Assembly: GCF_014279815.1 (NCBI RefSeq)
Contig: NZ_CP047941.1
Coordinates: forward strand, 434,001-498,000
Direction: 5' to 3'
Source of the DNA: Synechococcus sp. NOUM97013
Lineage (GTDB): Bacteria; Cyanobacteriota; Cyanobacteriia; PCC-6307; Cyanobiaceae
DNA: 64,000 nucleotides
The notes beneath the pieces were generated by a model. It was not told where the DNA came from and did no database searches. It was given only the letters and a program-made list of their open reading frames with translations. Every line of letters starts with the position of its first letter. Position 1 is the first letter of the stretch. Of this stretch, positions 39,476 through 48,434 are shown piece by piece. A program made the position numbers and the translations under genes.

Positions 39476-40552
39476 TCAGCGTTTCTCGATCACCGTCGGT
39501 GTCAGTCGCTCCGCTAGCTCGAGGAAGGTGCGAGCACTCGCCGAGTTGGGATGGGCCAGGGTGATGGGCTGACCTTGGTCGCCTCCTTCTTGCACGAGCA
39601 TTTCCATGGGGATTTGTGCGAGCAGAGGTACGTCGAAGGCGTCAGCAAGGGTTTGGCCGCCGCCGCTGCCAAACAAGGCATAGCGCTTGTCGGGCTGATC
39701 CGGGGGAATGAAGGCACTCATGTTCTCGACGACGCCCAGCACCGGAATGCTCATTTGGCGGAACATCGCCAGGCCGCGGCGCGCATCCTGAAGAGCCACC
39801 TGCTGGGGCGTGGTGACGATCACCACGCCTGCCATCGGGACGGCTTGCGCCAGAGAGAGTTGGGCATCGCCCGTGCCGGGAGGAAGGTCCACCACCAGCA
39901 CATCCCGCTCGCCCCAGTTCACCTGGTAGAGGAATTGGCGGATGATGCCGTTAAGCATCGGACCTCGCCAGATGACCGGCTGGTTCTCTTCGATCAGTAA
40001 ACCCATCGACACCATGGCCACGCCGCAGGTTTCGATCGGCTGCATCGACTGGGTGTCACCACTGCCACTCACTTCAGGGGTGCGATCGGCGACGCCGAGC
40101 ATGGTTGGAGCGTTGGGGCCGTAAATGTCGGCATCGAGCAGGCCCACCCGCAGACCTTGGGCCGCTAAGGCGCACGCCAGGTTTACGGCGACGGTGCTTT
40201 TGCCTACGCCGCCCTTGCCGCTGCTCACGGCGATCACATGGCGAACCCCTGGAATGGATTGCCGCTCCGCAACCTGCCCATGGCCAGCCTGGCCGATGCC
40301 GCCCTGGGACGGAGGTTGGCCAAGCTCAAACTGAACGTCATCAATGCCTTCCAGCTGCAACAGCCGTTGCTTGGCTGCGCTGACGATCTGATCACGCTGG
40401 CTTTGTGCGAAGCCAGGCAGGTTGAGTCGGATGACGGCTCGAGGGGGTGCCACTCTGACCTGATCAAGCCAGCCCAGCTCCAGCAGTGAGCGCTCGCTTC
40501 CAGCATCGCGGAGGTCGCTGAGAGCCTGCGTCGCCTGTTCTGCTGTGGTCAT
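39476..40552 (-). CDS. mrp: Mrp/ApbC-family Fe-S cluster carrier ATPase
   Basis: 358 aa. An N-terminal DUF59/MIP18-like domain (about residues 1-90) is followed by the ParA/MinD-like ATPase: deviant Walker A SSGKGGVGKSTVAVNLACAL near residue 110. The family transfers [4Fe-4S] clusters to apoproteins. In many members the C-terminal CxxC bridges the dimer; I do not see it here (the tail region reads VVENMSAFIPPDQPDKRYAL), a feature shared by some cyanobacterial Mrp proteins. Confidence 0.9.
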   Translation of the reverse strand: MTTAEQATQALSDLRDAGSERSLLELGWLDQVRVAPPRAVIRLNLPGFAQSQRDQIVSAAKQRLLQLEGIDDVQFELGQPPSQGGIGQAGHGQVAERQSIPGVRHVIAVSSGKGGVGKSTVAVNLACALAAQGLRVGLLDADIYGPNAPTMLGVADRTPEVSGSGDTQSMQPIETCGVAMVSMGLLIEENQPVIWRGPMLNGIIRQFLYQVNWGERDVLVVDLPPGTGDAQLSLAQAVPMAGVVIVTTPQQVALQDARRGLAMFRQMSIPVLGVVENMSAFIPPDQPDKRYALFGSGGGQTLADAFDVPLLAQIPMEMLVQEGGDQGQPITLAHPNSASARTFLELAERLTPTVIEKR

Positions 40553-40666
40553 GCATCCCTTTCGATGGGCTGGATCCTAGGGGCGCTTCCCATGACAGTC
40601 CTTCACACCCACTTGTCGGAGGTGGGTCTCTGCTGAAAAGGTCAGAGGAATTCTGTCCTTCTCAAA

Positions 40667-41767
40667 ATGGTCCGTTCCCTGCTGAAGCGTGTGAAGGGCC
40701 GAGTACTGGGTGGTGGATCGTCGTCCCCCGCAGTCCCTGCTGGTGAGCGACCGCCAGCCGACTCTCGTGAGCGCGCCCGCGCTTTGGTGATGGGTTTGCA
40801 AGACGAGATCTGTGCCGGCTTGGAACAGCTCGATGGTGTCGGCCGTTTTCAGGAGGAGAGCTGGGATCGTCCCGAGGGTGGTGGTGGCCGTTCCCGTGTG
40901 ATGCGTGAAGGCCGGATCTTTGAACAAGGCGGCGTGAACTTCTCCGAAGTTCATGGCCAGGAACTGCCTCCTTCCATCCTCAAGCAGCGCCCCGAGGCGA
41001 AAGGGCATCCATGGTTTGCCACCGGGACCTCGATGGTGCTGCATCCCAGGAATCCCTTCGTCCCCACCGTGCACCTGAATTACCGCTACTTCGAGGCAGG
41101 TCCGGTGTGGTGGTTTGGCGGTGGAGCGGACCTCACGCCCTTCTATCCCTTTCTTGAGGATGCCCGGCATTTCCACCGCACCCACAAGCAGGCTTGTGAC
41201 TCAGTCGATGAACGGCTTTACCAGGTATTCAAGCCCTGGTGTGATGAGTACTTCTTCCTGAAGCACCGTCAGGAAACCCGCGGGATCGGTGGCATTTTTT
41301 ACGACTATCAGGATGGTTCAGGTCGGCTGTATCGCGGTCAAGATCCTGAAGGCCCAGCAGCCATCAAGGCCGGTGAAATCGGATCCGTAACCCTGAACTG
41401 GGAGCAGCTCTACGCTCTCGCCCAGGCCAACGGCAAAGCATTCCTGCCCGCCTACACCCCAATCGTTGAGAAGCGCAATGGCCTGGCTTATGGCGATCGT
41501 GAGCGGAACTTCCAGCTCTACCGGCGTGGTCGCTACGTGGAGTTCAACCTGGTTTGGGATCGGGGAACGATCTTTGGCCTCCAGACCAATGGACGGACTG
41601 AATCCATCCTGATGTCGCTTCCACCTCTGGCTCGCTGGGAGTACGGCTATCAGGCGCAGGAAGGGTCTCGTGAAGCCTTGCTTACGGATCTGTTCACCCG
41701 TCCACAGCACTGGTTTGATGACCCATCGTTGGAGGAGCGCTGCCGTCCTCATCAGGCCGTCGACTGA
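40667..41767 (+). CDS. hemF: Oxygen-dependent coproporphyrinogen III oxidase
   Basis: Converts coproporphyrinogen III to protoporphyrinogen IX in heme, chlorophyll and bilin supply. 366 aa. Conserved parts include [43 protein letters not shown] and [20 protein letters not shown]. It ends 16 bases inside the convergent amidase-like gene. It feeds the pathway leading to bilins used by the phycobilisome genes further on. Confidence 0.97.
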   Translation: MVRSLLKRVKGRVLGGGSSSPAVPAGERPPADSRERARALVMGLQDEICAGLEQLDGVGRFQEESWDRPEGGGGRSRVMREGRIFEQGGVNFSEVHGQELPPSILKQRPEAKGHPWFATGTSMVLHPRNPFVPTVHLNYRYFEAGPVWWFGGGADLTPFYPFLEDARHFHRTHKQACDSVDERLYQVFKPWCDEYFFLKHRQETRGIGGIFYDYQDGSGRLYRGQDPEGPAAIKAGEIGSVTLNWEQLYALAQANGKAFLPAYTPIVEKRNGLAYGDRERNFQLYRRGRYVEFNLVWDRGTIFGLQTNGRTESILMSLPPLARWEYGYQAQEGSREALLTDLFTRPQHWFDDPSLEERCRPHQAVD

Positions 41768-42537
41768 TCGTTGGCTGCGGCTTTGGGGGTGTCGACCCCC
41801 AGTTGGATCGCTTCAACAATCCGGTAAGCCAACGCTGTAATCACAGCGTCACGGCTGATCGGATCACGCAATTTGGCCTCCAATGCTCCTTCCAGCTTCC
41901 CGATTTCCAGGATGCTGATCCCCCGCTTGGGAGCGCCAAGTCCTCCGCGAAAGCGAAGGGGATAACGACCGAAATTCAGCGCCAGGCTTTCATCGATCCG
42001 GGTTGCAGGGCTGCGCAGATTCGGAATCAGTCCCGATCCGACGCCGTGTTTGCCGTAAGCATCGAAATGGATCTCCACGGCGTAGCCACCGCTGTCGTGG
42101 TGACGACGGCCGACGGACCAGTTGGTGTCGGGATCCTCCGGGTTCGGAATGCTGATTCGCTCGGGTTCGTAGCCGCTGATGTTGAGGCCCCGTGCCTGAC
42201 CTTCCGCGACGACCGCGTCACGGACGCGACGATTCCAGAACAGTTCATCGCGCATGCGTGGATCCATGGGTGGGGCCCCACGTCGGTCGACGGCCGCGCC
42301 GGAGGTTCCGGCACCCTCGATGCCCTGTGAATCGGCATGTCCAGCCAGCACAAGGATGGGGACGTCGGATGGATGCCGCCGGCGACCTGTCCAGGATGCG
42401 GGTTTGGAAGCTTGGACTCCTGTCAGGGGGTCAACGGTCAGCAGGTGCGGAGTGTCGGCAGCTGTGGCCAGGCTTGCCAATGCAGCCATGCCCGCTGCGT
42501 TGAGAGCGGTGATCAGTGCCAGCCGCCGCTTCTGCAT
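41752..42537 (-). CDS. Exported N-acetylmuramoyl-L-alanine amidase-like protein
   Basis: 261 aa with an N-terminal signal peptide ([20 protein letters not shown] followed by an Ala-rich cleavage region). Positions resembling amidase_3 zinc ligands and catalytic Glu are spaced along the protein: [41 protein letters not shown] and [12 protein letters not shown] periplasmic peptidoglycan hydrolase role is inferred from these. The gene is convergent with hemF and three bases from the CCB-like gene. Confidence 0.65.
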   Translation of the reverse strand: MQKRRLALITALNAAGMAALASLATAADTPHLLTVDPLTGVQASKPASWTGRRRHPSDVPILVLAGHADSQGIEGAGTSGAAVDRRGAPPMDPRMRDELFWNRRVRDAVVAEGQARGLNISGYEPERISIPNPEDPDTNWSVGRRHHDSGGYAVEIHFDAYGKHGVGSGLIPNLRSPATRIDESLALNFGRYPLRFRGGLGAPKRGISILEIGKLEGALEAKLRDPISRDAVITALAYRIVEAIQLGVDTPKAAANDQSTA

Positions 42538-42539
42538 GG

Positions 42540-43094
42540 TCAGATCGGGGAAGAGAGCAATGCCCCGTCGCTGGCCAGTTCCAGCGACTCGGCCAGGTCC
42601 AGCTCAAGGGCAATCAGCTCATCGCGATGGGCGCGCAGACGCAGTGTGCTGCCATCGCGGGGTGCGGGTTCAATCAGCCGAATCTGAATTTCTTCGGTGC
42701 GCCGTGACCGGCGGGTGTAGATCAAGCCAGCTAGTGGGCCGAGTGCAGCAAGCAGCAGAGGCCACCAGCTCAGTGCTGGGTTCACCTGGCGGACGACCAG
42801 GCCGAGGCTGCCTGCTCCAACGGTTCCCAGCAGGGACAGCAGCACCGCCAGAGGGATGCTGCTGTCCACTTGGCCTCTGTATGCCAGGACGCAACGTTCA
42901 GCATCACCGCCCTGCTGACTCCAGCCGCGCTCTTTGAGCCATGCATCCAACCCCTCGAGCACCTCAACGGGTGGACGAGGAGAATGCACCTCCACGATGG
43001 TGGTGCGGTCTTTGCTGGCTGCTCTCAGGAAAAAGACAAGGCCGATGCCCAAGAGCACGGTGAGCAGCAGCGTGGATGTCTGAGGCGATGGCAT
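42540..43094 (-). CDS. Cofactor assembly of complex C (CCB-type) protein, DUF2930 family
   Basis: 184 aa. An N-terminal membrane segment (LLLTVLLGIGLVFFLRAASKD), a conserved soluble part, two further hydrophobic segments (SIPLAVLLSLLGTVGAGSLG and WWPLLLAALGPLAGLIY) and a soluble C-terminus. The pattern FFLRAASKDRT...WW/LGPLAGLIYTRRSRR matches the CCB2/CCB4 family, which helps attach heme c(n) to cytochrome b6 of the b6f complex. It is co-oriented with the amidase-like gene. Confidence 0.8.
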   Translation of the reverse strand: MPSPQTSTLLLTVLLGIGLVFFLRAASKDRTTIVEVHSPRPPVEVLEGLDAWLKERGWSQQGGDAERCVLAYRGQVDSSIPLAVLLSLLGTVGAGSLGLVVRQVNPALSWWPLLLAALGPLAGLIYTRRSRRTEEIQIRLIEPAPRDGSTLRLRAHRDELIALELDLAESLELASDGALLSSPI

Positions 43095-43122
43095 CCGTTG
43101 CTGCTTGAAGGATCTGACCGTT

Positions 43123-43506
43123 CTAAGTGGTCAGGGGGCCATGCTCGTGCAGCCAGCGGTGCCAGGGCTCCATCAGACGCTCCGCTTGCCCTCTGGCGTC
43201 CTGATGCAGGTGCAGCATGCGCCGTGGTCTGCCTCGGCTCGGGCAGCGCTTCGTGTAGGAATCGAGCATGTCTTGGCGCTCGAGGAAGTCGACCGCCTGA
43301 TGCAGGACGGTCTCGGACAGCCTCAGCTGAGGATGATCGTTCTGCAGGCGATGAAGCAGTCCGGAGGGGTAGCTGTCATCTTGCAGAAGGCAGGCCAAAA
43401 CCCAGCAGACGGCCAGCTCGAGATCGAGGAACAACGGGGGCGGCTGCTGGAAGTAATGCTCGATGTCTGCAAGGCAGGCGCGCGCGGGTTTCCGTTGGGT
43501 GAGCAT
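43123..43506 (-). CDS. PadR-like winged-helix regulator, Pex-like
   Basis: 127 aa. The pattern FLDLELAVCWVLACLLQDD, LSETVLHQAVDFLERQDMLD and GRPRRMLHL fits a PadR-type winged helix, in which the last segment is the wing. Among cyanobacterial families it resembles Pex, the period-extender regulator that represses kaiA in Synechococcus elongatus. That assignment is from memory of the family pattern and is tentative. It is probably a DNA-binding repressor. Confidence 0.6.
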   Translation of the reverse strand: MLTQRKPARACLADIEHYFQQPPPLFLDLELAVCWVLACLLQDDSYPSGLLHRLQNDHPQLRLSETVLHQAVDFLERQDMLDSYTKRCPSRGRPRRMLHLHQDARGQAERLMEPWHRWLHEHGPLTT

Positions 43507-43634
43507 GAGAATCTGCTGTCTCAGTTGTGTCTAACCTCGTCTCATTCTGATTTTCAAGCGTCCAGTTAAAACTCATTCGCTGGGGTTGTGGCGTCAAAGT
43601 GGGGATTGGTTGGCCTGCTCCCTGCTCCTCTTCT

Positions 43635-44279
43635 ATGGCTGAGATTCCCAATGAACCCCGTGCCTTCGCTGTCTTTGACGGCGATCTGGATCAGGATTGG
43701 TTTGATCGGTATGCGGGGGCTCAGGCTCTTGCGGTCGACACCGAGGCGATGGGCCTGATTCATGGTCGGGATCGGCTCTGTTTGGTGCAGATCTGCGACG
43801 ACAACGATCAGGTGGCCTGCATCCGCATCGCGCGTGGTCAGGCTGATGCGCCCCGGTTGAAGGCCTTGATGGAATCCCCTTCGATTGAGAAGGTGTTCCA
43901 CTTTGCCCGTTTTGATGTGGCGGCCCTGGCCTCCGGGCTTGGGATTCGGGTGAATCCCATTTTTTGCACGAAGGTGGGTAGTCGCTTGGCGCGCACTTAC
44001 ACCCCCCGGCACGGCTTGAAAGACCTCGTCAACGAGCTGGTGGGTGTGGAGCTGGACAAACAAGCCCAGAGCAGTGACTGGGGCCGCGTCGATGAATTGA
44101 GCGACGTGCAGCTGGCGTATGCCGCGAACGATGCCCGCTACCTGCTGCCGGCTCGGCGGCAGCTGGAGATGATGCTTCGCCGTGAGGAGCGCTGGGAGCT
44201 GGCGGAGCGCTGCTTCGCCTGCATCCCAGTGATGTCGGATCTGGATCGCTTCCGTTTCATCAACACCTTTGAGCACTGA
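43635..44279 (+). CDS. rnd: Ribonuclease D-like 3'-5' exonuclease
   Basis: 214 aa from the ATG at 43635 (MAEIPNEPRAFAVFDGDL). DEDDy exonuclease motifs are visible: VDTEAMGL with the DxE pair, VFHFARFDVAALA with its Asp, and YAANDARYLLPARRQ with the Tyr and Asp. It lacks an HRDC domain, as in short cyanobacterial RNase D proteins. Role in tRNA 3' processing is inferred from the family. Confidence 0.9.
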   Translation: MAEIPNEPRAFAVFDGDLDQDWFDRYAGAQALAVDTEAMGLIHGRDRLCLVQICDDNDQVACIRIARGQADAPRLKALMESPSIEKVFHFARFDVAALASGLGIRVNPIFCTKVGSRLARTYTPRHGLKDLVNELVGVELDKQAQSSDWGRVDELSDVQLAYAANDARYLLPARRQLEMMLRREERWELAERCFACIPVMSDLDRFRFINTFEH

Positions 44280-44323
44280 GACTGGTCGCCAACGGGAGCC
44301 CGGTTGGCAGGCTGCTGTTGGCC

Positions 44324-44587
44324 TCAGTCTTCGAGCATGAAATGCTCGTCTTTGGGATCCGCTTCGAGCAAGCGATCCAGATTTGTTCCGGCTGGAGTCT
44401 CCGCTTGATCAGCGCGGGCTTCATCCAACAGTTTTTGCGCCATGGCTCGGCGGCTTTCCACGTCCCTGGCTCCATCCCGTGCCGCTTGTTGATCCACGCG
44501 TCGTCTGGCTGATGCCTGGCTGATGCTCAGCAGGCTGGCCAGTTCCGCGCAGAGCCTCAGATAGTCGCGGTCCTGGATGGCAGCCAT
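44324..44587 (-). CDS. Conserved hypothetical protein
   Basis: 87 aa from the ATG at 44587. It is mostly helical and charged, with LCAELASLLSISQASARRRV resembling a short helix-turn-helix-like start and an acidic C-terminus (EADPKDEHFMLED). I do not recognise a named family, although similar small proteins occur in other cyanobacteria. It lies downstream of the LpxB-like gene on the same strand. Confidence 0.55.
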   Translation of the reverse strand: MAAIQDRDYLRLCAELASLLSISQASARRRVDQQAARDGARDVESRRAMAQKLLDEARADQAETPAGTNLDRLLEADPKDEHFMLED

Positions 44588-44630
44588 GGCGAAGGGAAGG
44601 AAGGTTGTGCTTGGGAATACAGCTCCAGTA

Positions 44631-45887
44631 TCAGCGTTCAGGTGCAAGCTGTTGGATCACCTGCTGTGCAATGGCATCGCTGCCGCCGGCCGAGCCCATT
44701 CGTTGGCGCCCAACGCGTCCCATCTCTTGCCGCAATTGTTGGTTGTTCAACAGTTGCCCCAGGCGGCGACTCAGCTCGTCTTCGGAGCTGCAGATGCGCA
44801 CGGCGCCCCCAAGTAAGCGACTCTGGCGTTTGGCAAACCCCCGGGTGAACTGGGGCCCGCGACCTGGCAGGGAGAGGGCGGGAATTCCAAGTCCCACCAG
44901 TTGCTCTGTGGCGGTGCCGGCGGTGGCGACGCCGGCTTCTGCCCAGCCTGCCCACCGGCCGAAGCGTCCTGGGCCGAGCAGCAGCAGTAGCGGTCCACGA
45001 ACCCAGCATTCGGTGGCTTCGAGGTCGACACTCGGCGGTGGACAGTTGCGGAAGCCCAGGTCATCGAGGAGTGGGTGCAGGTCTTGGTGTGAGGGTGACG
45101 AGCCCGTCGCGGCCAGCACGGCCACAGGCACCGAGCTGGGCAAACAGATCAGGGCGCTGAGCAGCCGACGAAAATTGCTCAGTGCTTCGGGCATCCGGCT
45201 TCCGCAGAGCAAGAGGATGCGTCGGCAGCGTTCAAGGCTTTGAGGTGCTGGTGTCAGACACAGTCCATCCATCATTGGGTTGCCGGGACTGTCCGCGTTC
45301 ACGCCATGGCGCCGTAGCCCTCTGGCCGTGAGCCTGTCGCGCACGGCAACCAGCCTGCAGAGCCGGCGCTTCATCAGGTGCCATTCCCAGGGATCCCATT
45401 CACTCCCTTTGAGTGCGTGGTAACGATCGCTTAGGGCGCGCCCAGGGCCGCTGGTCCAGGTGAAATCACTCTTCGGGGTGCCGATGAAGCCAAAGGGCAG
45501 GCCTGAATTCCAGGCCATCAGTAGTGGCAGCAGATCCCCCACGGCGAGGATTCCTGCAAGGTCCTGGCGCGACTTGCGCAGGCTGCGCCACTGCCGCCAG
45601 GTGAGGAGTGGAAGCCCGGCGAGTAGGTCTGCAAGAAGTGCCCGCAGGCTTTGGTTGCTGAACCCACCACTGGGCAGGCGGGCACCCGGGCCGACCCGCT
45701 GCAGCCACCCTTCCTGCTCGGCTGTTTGAAAGCAGCGCCCCTCGCCCACCAGTGGCAAAACCTTGAGCCGCCACGTCGGCTGCCGTCGATGCAGGGCCTC
45801 GAGAATCTTGAGGGCGATCAGATCCTCACCGTGTCCGTTGCTGACGACCAGCAGGGCCGGGGCGGTCTCGCTGATACGATCCGCCAG
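44631..45887 (-). CDS. LpxB-like (lipid-A-disaccharide synthase-like) glycosyltransferase
   Basis: About 418 aa from an inferred CTG at 45887. The N-terminal SNGHGEDLIALKILEAL, the GVNADSPGNPMMDGL and the C-terminal AGTATEQLVGLGIPALSLPG are typical of the cyanobacterial LpxB-like group (GT-B fold), distinct from true LpxB. The first ATG upstream (46019) would read through the complement of tRNA-Cys, which is not protein sequence. A TTG at 45944 lies inside that tRNA complement. The start is therefore unresolved. Confidence 0.8.
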   Translation of the reverse strand: MADRISETAPALLVVSNGHGEDLIALKILEALHRRQPTWRLKVLPLVGEGRCFQTAEQEGWLQRVGPGARLPSGGFSNQSLRALLADLLAGLPLLTWRQWRSLRKSRQDLAGILAVGDLLPLLMAWNSGLPFGFIGTPKSDFTWTSGPGRALSDRYHALKGSEWDPWEWHLMKRRLCRLVAVRDRLTARGLRRHGVNADSPGNPMMDGLCLTPAPQSLERCRRILLLCGSRMPEALSNFRRLLSALICLPSSVPVAVLAATGSSPSHQDLHPLLDDLGFRNCPPPSVDLEATECWVRGPLLLLLGPGRFGRWAGWAEAGVATAGTATEQLVGLGIPALSLPGRGPQFTRGFAKRQSRLLGGAVRICSSEDELSRRLGQLLNNQQLRQEMGRVGRQRMGSAGGSDAIAQQVIQQLAPER

Positions 45888-45908
45888 TGGAGCGCCAGCG
45901 CTCCGGAC

Positions 45909-45979
45909 GGCGGCATGGCCAAGTGGTAAGGCAGAGGATTGCAAATCCTTTATCCCCAGTTCGAATCTGGGTGCCGCCT
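45909..45979 (+). tRNA. tRNA-Cys (GCA anticodon)
   Basis: 71-nt cloverleaf. Acceptor GGCGGCA pairs with TGCCGCC (45972-45978), discriminator T45979. The anticodon stem AGGAT/ATCCT encloses loop TGCAA, giving GCA within TTGCAAA. The T-arm has AGTTCGAATCT. No CCA is encoded. It is antisense to the region just upstream of the LpxB-like gene, so the spurious upstream protein extension there is the tRNA read backwards. Confidence 0.97.
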
Positions 45980-46005
45980 TCGTCATCTTCTGATCACTCG
46001 CAGGT

Positions 46006-46524
46006 TCAGAGCGTTGCTTCTGCACGAATCTGCCCTCCATTGGGTCCGACGGCCGAACAGCGGATTGTGTTGTCTTCGCGCGCGCAACGGCCGTCTTTGG
46101 CTGGCCAGGCTTTCGGAACGCTGACGGCAAGGCCATCGTTGCTGTAGCGGGCCACGGACACGCTGTTCACCGGGCCGGCCCAGCTTGGGGCTTCCAGCGC
46201 ACAGCGACCGAGCTGACAGCGCAGCGGAACGATTGCATCTGCATCCGGTAGCGCGACCACAAAGGTCAGGGTCTCGATGGAGCCTGGCTCCTCTCCATCG
46301 CTGAAGAAGTGAATGCTCAGTACGGATTCGGTGCGTCCATCGATTTGCACCCGCCAGCAGCGTTCGCTGGCTCCGCCCGACGTCGTCTTCAGACAGTTTT
46401 TGCTCGCGGTCTCGAAGCGACCTGTGAATGACTCCAGTTCGGCTTTCGCCATGCCAGGCAGCATGAGCCCCACGCTGAGAGTTGAGGCGACGGCCGTTCG
46501 CCGGAGCAGCTTGCATGAACGCAT
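46006..46524 (-). CDS. Exported hypothetical protein
   Basis: 172 aa from the ATG at 46524. The N-terminus is a signal peptide: MRSCKLLRRTAVASTLSVGL followed by a hydrophobic stretch and cleavage near GMAKA-E. The mature part holds about six cysteines (NCLK, RCWR, RCQLGRC, RCARED, RCSAV), suggesting disulfides in the periplasm. I recognise no family. It is four bases from the small zinc-ribbon-like gene on the same strand. Confidence 0.65.
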   Translation of the reverse strand: MRSCKLLRRTAVASTLSVGLMLPGMAKAELESFTGRFETASKNCLKTTSGGASERCWRVQIDGRTESVLSIHFFSDGEEPGSIETLTFVVALPDADAIVPLRCQLGRCALEAPSWAGPVNSVSVARYSNDGLAVSVPKAWPAKDGRCAREDNTIRCSAVGPNGGQIRAEATL

Positions 46525-46528
46525 GGGC

Positions 46529-46687
46529 TCAGTATTCGTTGTCGGCCACGCACATGCCCATGCAGCGGATTCCATTGTTGGCCGTGCGTTGGCAATGCGG
46601 ACACAACACGCGATCGCCAGGACTCAAAGCATCGTTGGTCTTGTCATCGATGGGAGTCGGTGCTGGTTCGGCAGCGGACACAGACAT
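46529..46687 (-). CDS. Small zinc-ribbon-like protein
   Basis: 52 aa from the ATG at 46687 (MSVSAAEPAPTPIDDK). The C-terminal half holds VLCPHCQRTANNGIRCMGMC, a CxxC-x9-CxxxC arrangement that could bind zinc or iron. It is too short for an enzymatic domain. It is located four bases from the exported protein and divergent from the aldo/keto reductase. Function unknown. Confidence 0.6.
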   Translation of the reverse strand: MSVSAAEPAPTPIDDKTNDALSPGDRVLCPHCQRTANNGIRCMGMCVADNEY

Positions 46688-46736
46688 CACTTGAGACGCT
46701 TTCCAGCGATCATGGCGTGGAGCGAACCAGGCCGGT

Positions 46737-47696
46737 GTGACAGGAATCGGATTCGGCACGTGGTCGTGGGGCAATCAATTGCTGTGGGGATATCGCCCTG
46801 GTCAGGATGACCCGGAGCTGAAGGCAACGTTTTCAGCGGCTGTCGCAGCCGGTCTTCGGCTGGTGGATACGGCGGATTCCTATGGGACAGGGCGCTTGAA
46901 TGGACGCAGCGAGGCCCTGCTCGGTCAGTTCCTGGCTGAGATGGAGCCAGCAGCGTGCCGGCAGATGACTGTCGCCACCAAGCTCGCACCCTTTCCCTGG
47001 CGTCTAGGGCGTCGAGGTTTGGTCAAGGCGTTTCAGGCCAGTCGTCAGCGTCTGCAGGGCCGACTCGACAGGGTCCAACTGCACTGGAGTACGGCCCGTT
47101 ACGCCCCATGGCAAGAGCTGCCTCTGCTCGATGGTCTTGCCGATCTGGTGGAGCGGGGCGAGGTGCGAGAACTCGGGCTGTCCAACGTGGGGCCCCGCCG
47201 ACTTCGTGTTCTGCATCGCCGGCTTGCGCAACGTGGCGTCAAGCTGGCCAGTGTGCAGGTGCAGTTTTCGCTGCTTGCTCCAGAGCCGTCACGACCGGGT
47301 GGCATTCTCGAAGTGTCACGGGACCTCGGTGTCGAGGTGCTGGCGTACAGCCCTCTTGCGCTTGGGGTTCTGGCCCGGCCGTCGGGTTGGGCTCCCCAGA
47401 GCGACACGGTGTTGCGTTCAAGCCTCTACCGACGTCTGCTGCCTGGTTCCGAAGTCTTGCGTCAGGCCATGGCCGCGATCGCTGCGGCACGAGGTGTCAC
47501 TCAGATGCAGGTGGCGCTCAATTGGTGCCGCGCCCATGGAGCCTGTCCGATTCCCGGTTTTCGTCGACCATCCCAGGTGGTGGATGCTCGGCAGGCTCTC
47601 AACTGGATGCTCACAGAGGACGAGCGACGTCAGTTGGATCAGCTCAGTTTCGAGTCGGCCGTGAGGATGCCGGACAACCCGTTTCAGAGCGCCTGA
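46737..47696 (+). CDS. Aldo/keto reductase
   Basis: 319 aa from a GTG at 46737. NADPH-dependent TIM-barrel oxidoreductase: GFGTWSWGNQLLWGY at the N-terminus, RLVDTADSYGTGRLNGRSE with the catalytic Asp and Tyr, MTVATKLAPFPW with the catalytic Lys, and the C-terminal ALNWCRAHGACPIPGFRRPS cofactor region. The substrate is unknown. Its 3' end overlaps the convergent hypothetical gene by 13 bases. Confidence 0.9.
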   Translation: MTGIGFGTWSWGNQLLWGYRPGQDDPELKATFSAAVAAGLRLVDTADSYGTGRLNGRSEALLGQFLAEMEPAACRQMTVATKLAPFPWRLGRRGLVKAFQASRQRLQGRLDRVQLHWSTARYAPWQELPLLDGLADLVERGEVRELGLSNVGPRRLRVLHRRLAQRGVKLASVQVQFSLLAPEPSRPGGILEVSRDLGVEVLAYSPLALGVLARPSGWAPQSDTVLRSSLYRRLLPGSEVLRQAMAAIAAARGVTQMQVALNWCRAHGACPIPGFRRPSQVVDARQALNWMLTEDERRQLDQLSFESAVRMPDNPFQSA

Positions 47697-48304
47697 TCGC
47701 TGGGCTCAGGATCAGGGCTCACGACCACCGGCAGGCTTGAGGCCTGAGGCTGCAAGGAAACCACCTTGAGTGGGGGTTTTTCGTCTTTAACCGCTTGGTC
47801 CGCACTGTTTTCGCAGGCCGTGAGAGCTTCTTGCAGCAGGGAGTCGAACGTGGCGCCGGGCAACCGGTGCCGCGCGATCTCAAGGAAGGTTCGGGGCAGA
47901 GATTCGCCCGCTGCCATGCGAATGGCTGGGTTGTCCCTGCGCTGTTGTTGTTCGTCTTCAATCGCCCTGAGGAATCGATGCGTGACGTCTCGTTTGGTAC
48001 ATGCCTTGATCAGGGTGTCCCGGTCACCCTGCATCTGCTCTAGTTCGGTGATGCGTCGTTCAAGGCTGACCAGGACTTCTGCCGCCTCTTTGCTGATATT
48101 GGCGAGCTGCCCATCGGCCAGAAAGGGCATATCGGCGACAAACACTTTGCCGTGATCTTTGAGTGCCAGGAATGTGGGCCTAGGACCACCCTGTCGTTGG
48201 GGGCCGTTCTTGTCGTAACCAATGGGGGCTGGACGTCGGGGAGGCGTTGGACCTGCCGATGAACGACGTCGAGTTGTGCGCTGCTGCGGCCTATCGAATG
48301 GCAT
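47684..48304 (-). CDS. Conserved hypothetical protein with Pro/Arg-rich N-terminus
   Basis: 206 aa. The first 45 residues are Arg/Pro/Gln-rich and disordered (RRRSSAGPTPPRRPAPIG). A conserved-looking core follows: FLALKDHGKVFVADMPFLAD, EAAEVLVSLERRITELEQMQ (coiled coil) and ESLPRTFLEIARHRLPGATF. No signal peptide or membrane segment. I do not recognise a family. It lies downstream of purM on the same strand. Confidence 0.6.
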   Translation of the reverse strand: MPFDRPQQRTTRRRSSAGPTPPRRPAPIGYDKNGPQRQGGPRPTFLALKDHGKVFVADMPFLADGQLANISKEAAEVLVSLERRITELEQMQGDRDTLIKACTKRDVTHRFLRAIEDEQQQRRDNPAIRMAAGESLPRTFLEIARHRLPGATFDSLLQEALTACENSADQAVKDEKPPLKVVSLQPQASSLPVVVSPDPEPSDQAL

Positions 48305-48434
48305 GTCTCTAAGACGTATGTGACGACGCTTGGATCGACAACGTGCCGATCAGTCTGTGTCGACGATAACGAGGGCACTCGATCCCAGAGCGTTTTCTCT
48401 GAAGGCTGTTGGAGATTGTTGGACGAGGGTTCGC

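Noticed and set aside
45888-46136. N-terminal extension of the LpxB-like frame up to 46136
   Set aside because: The stretch includes AAPRFELGIKDLQSSALPLG, which is the complement of tRNA-Cys read as protein, so it is not a real N-terminus.
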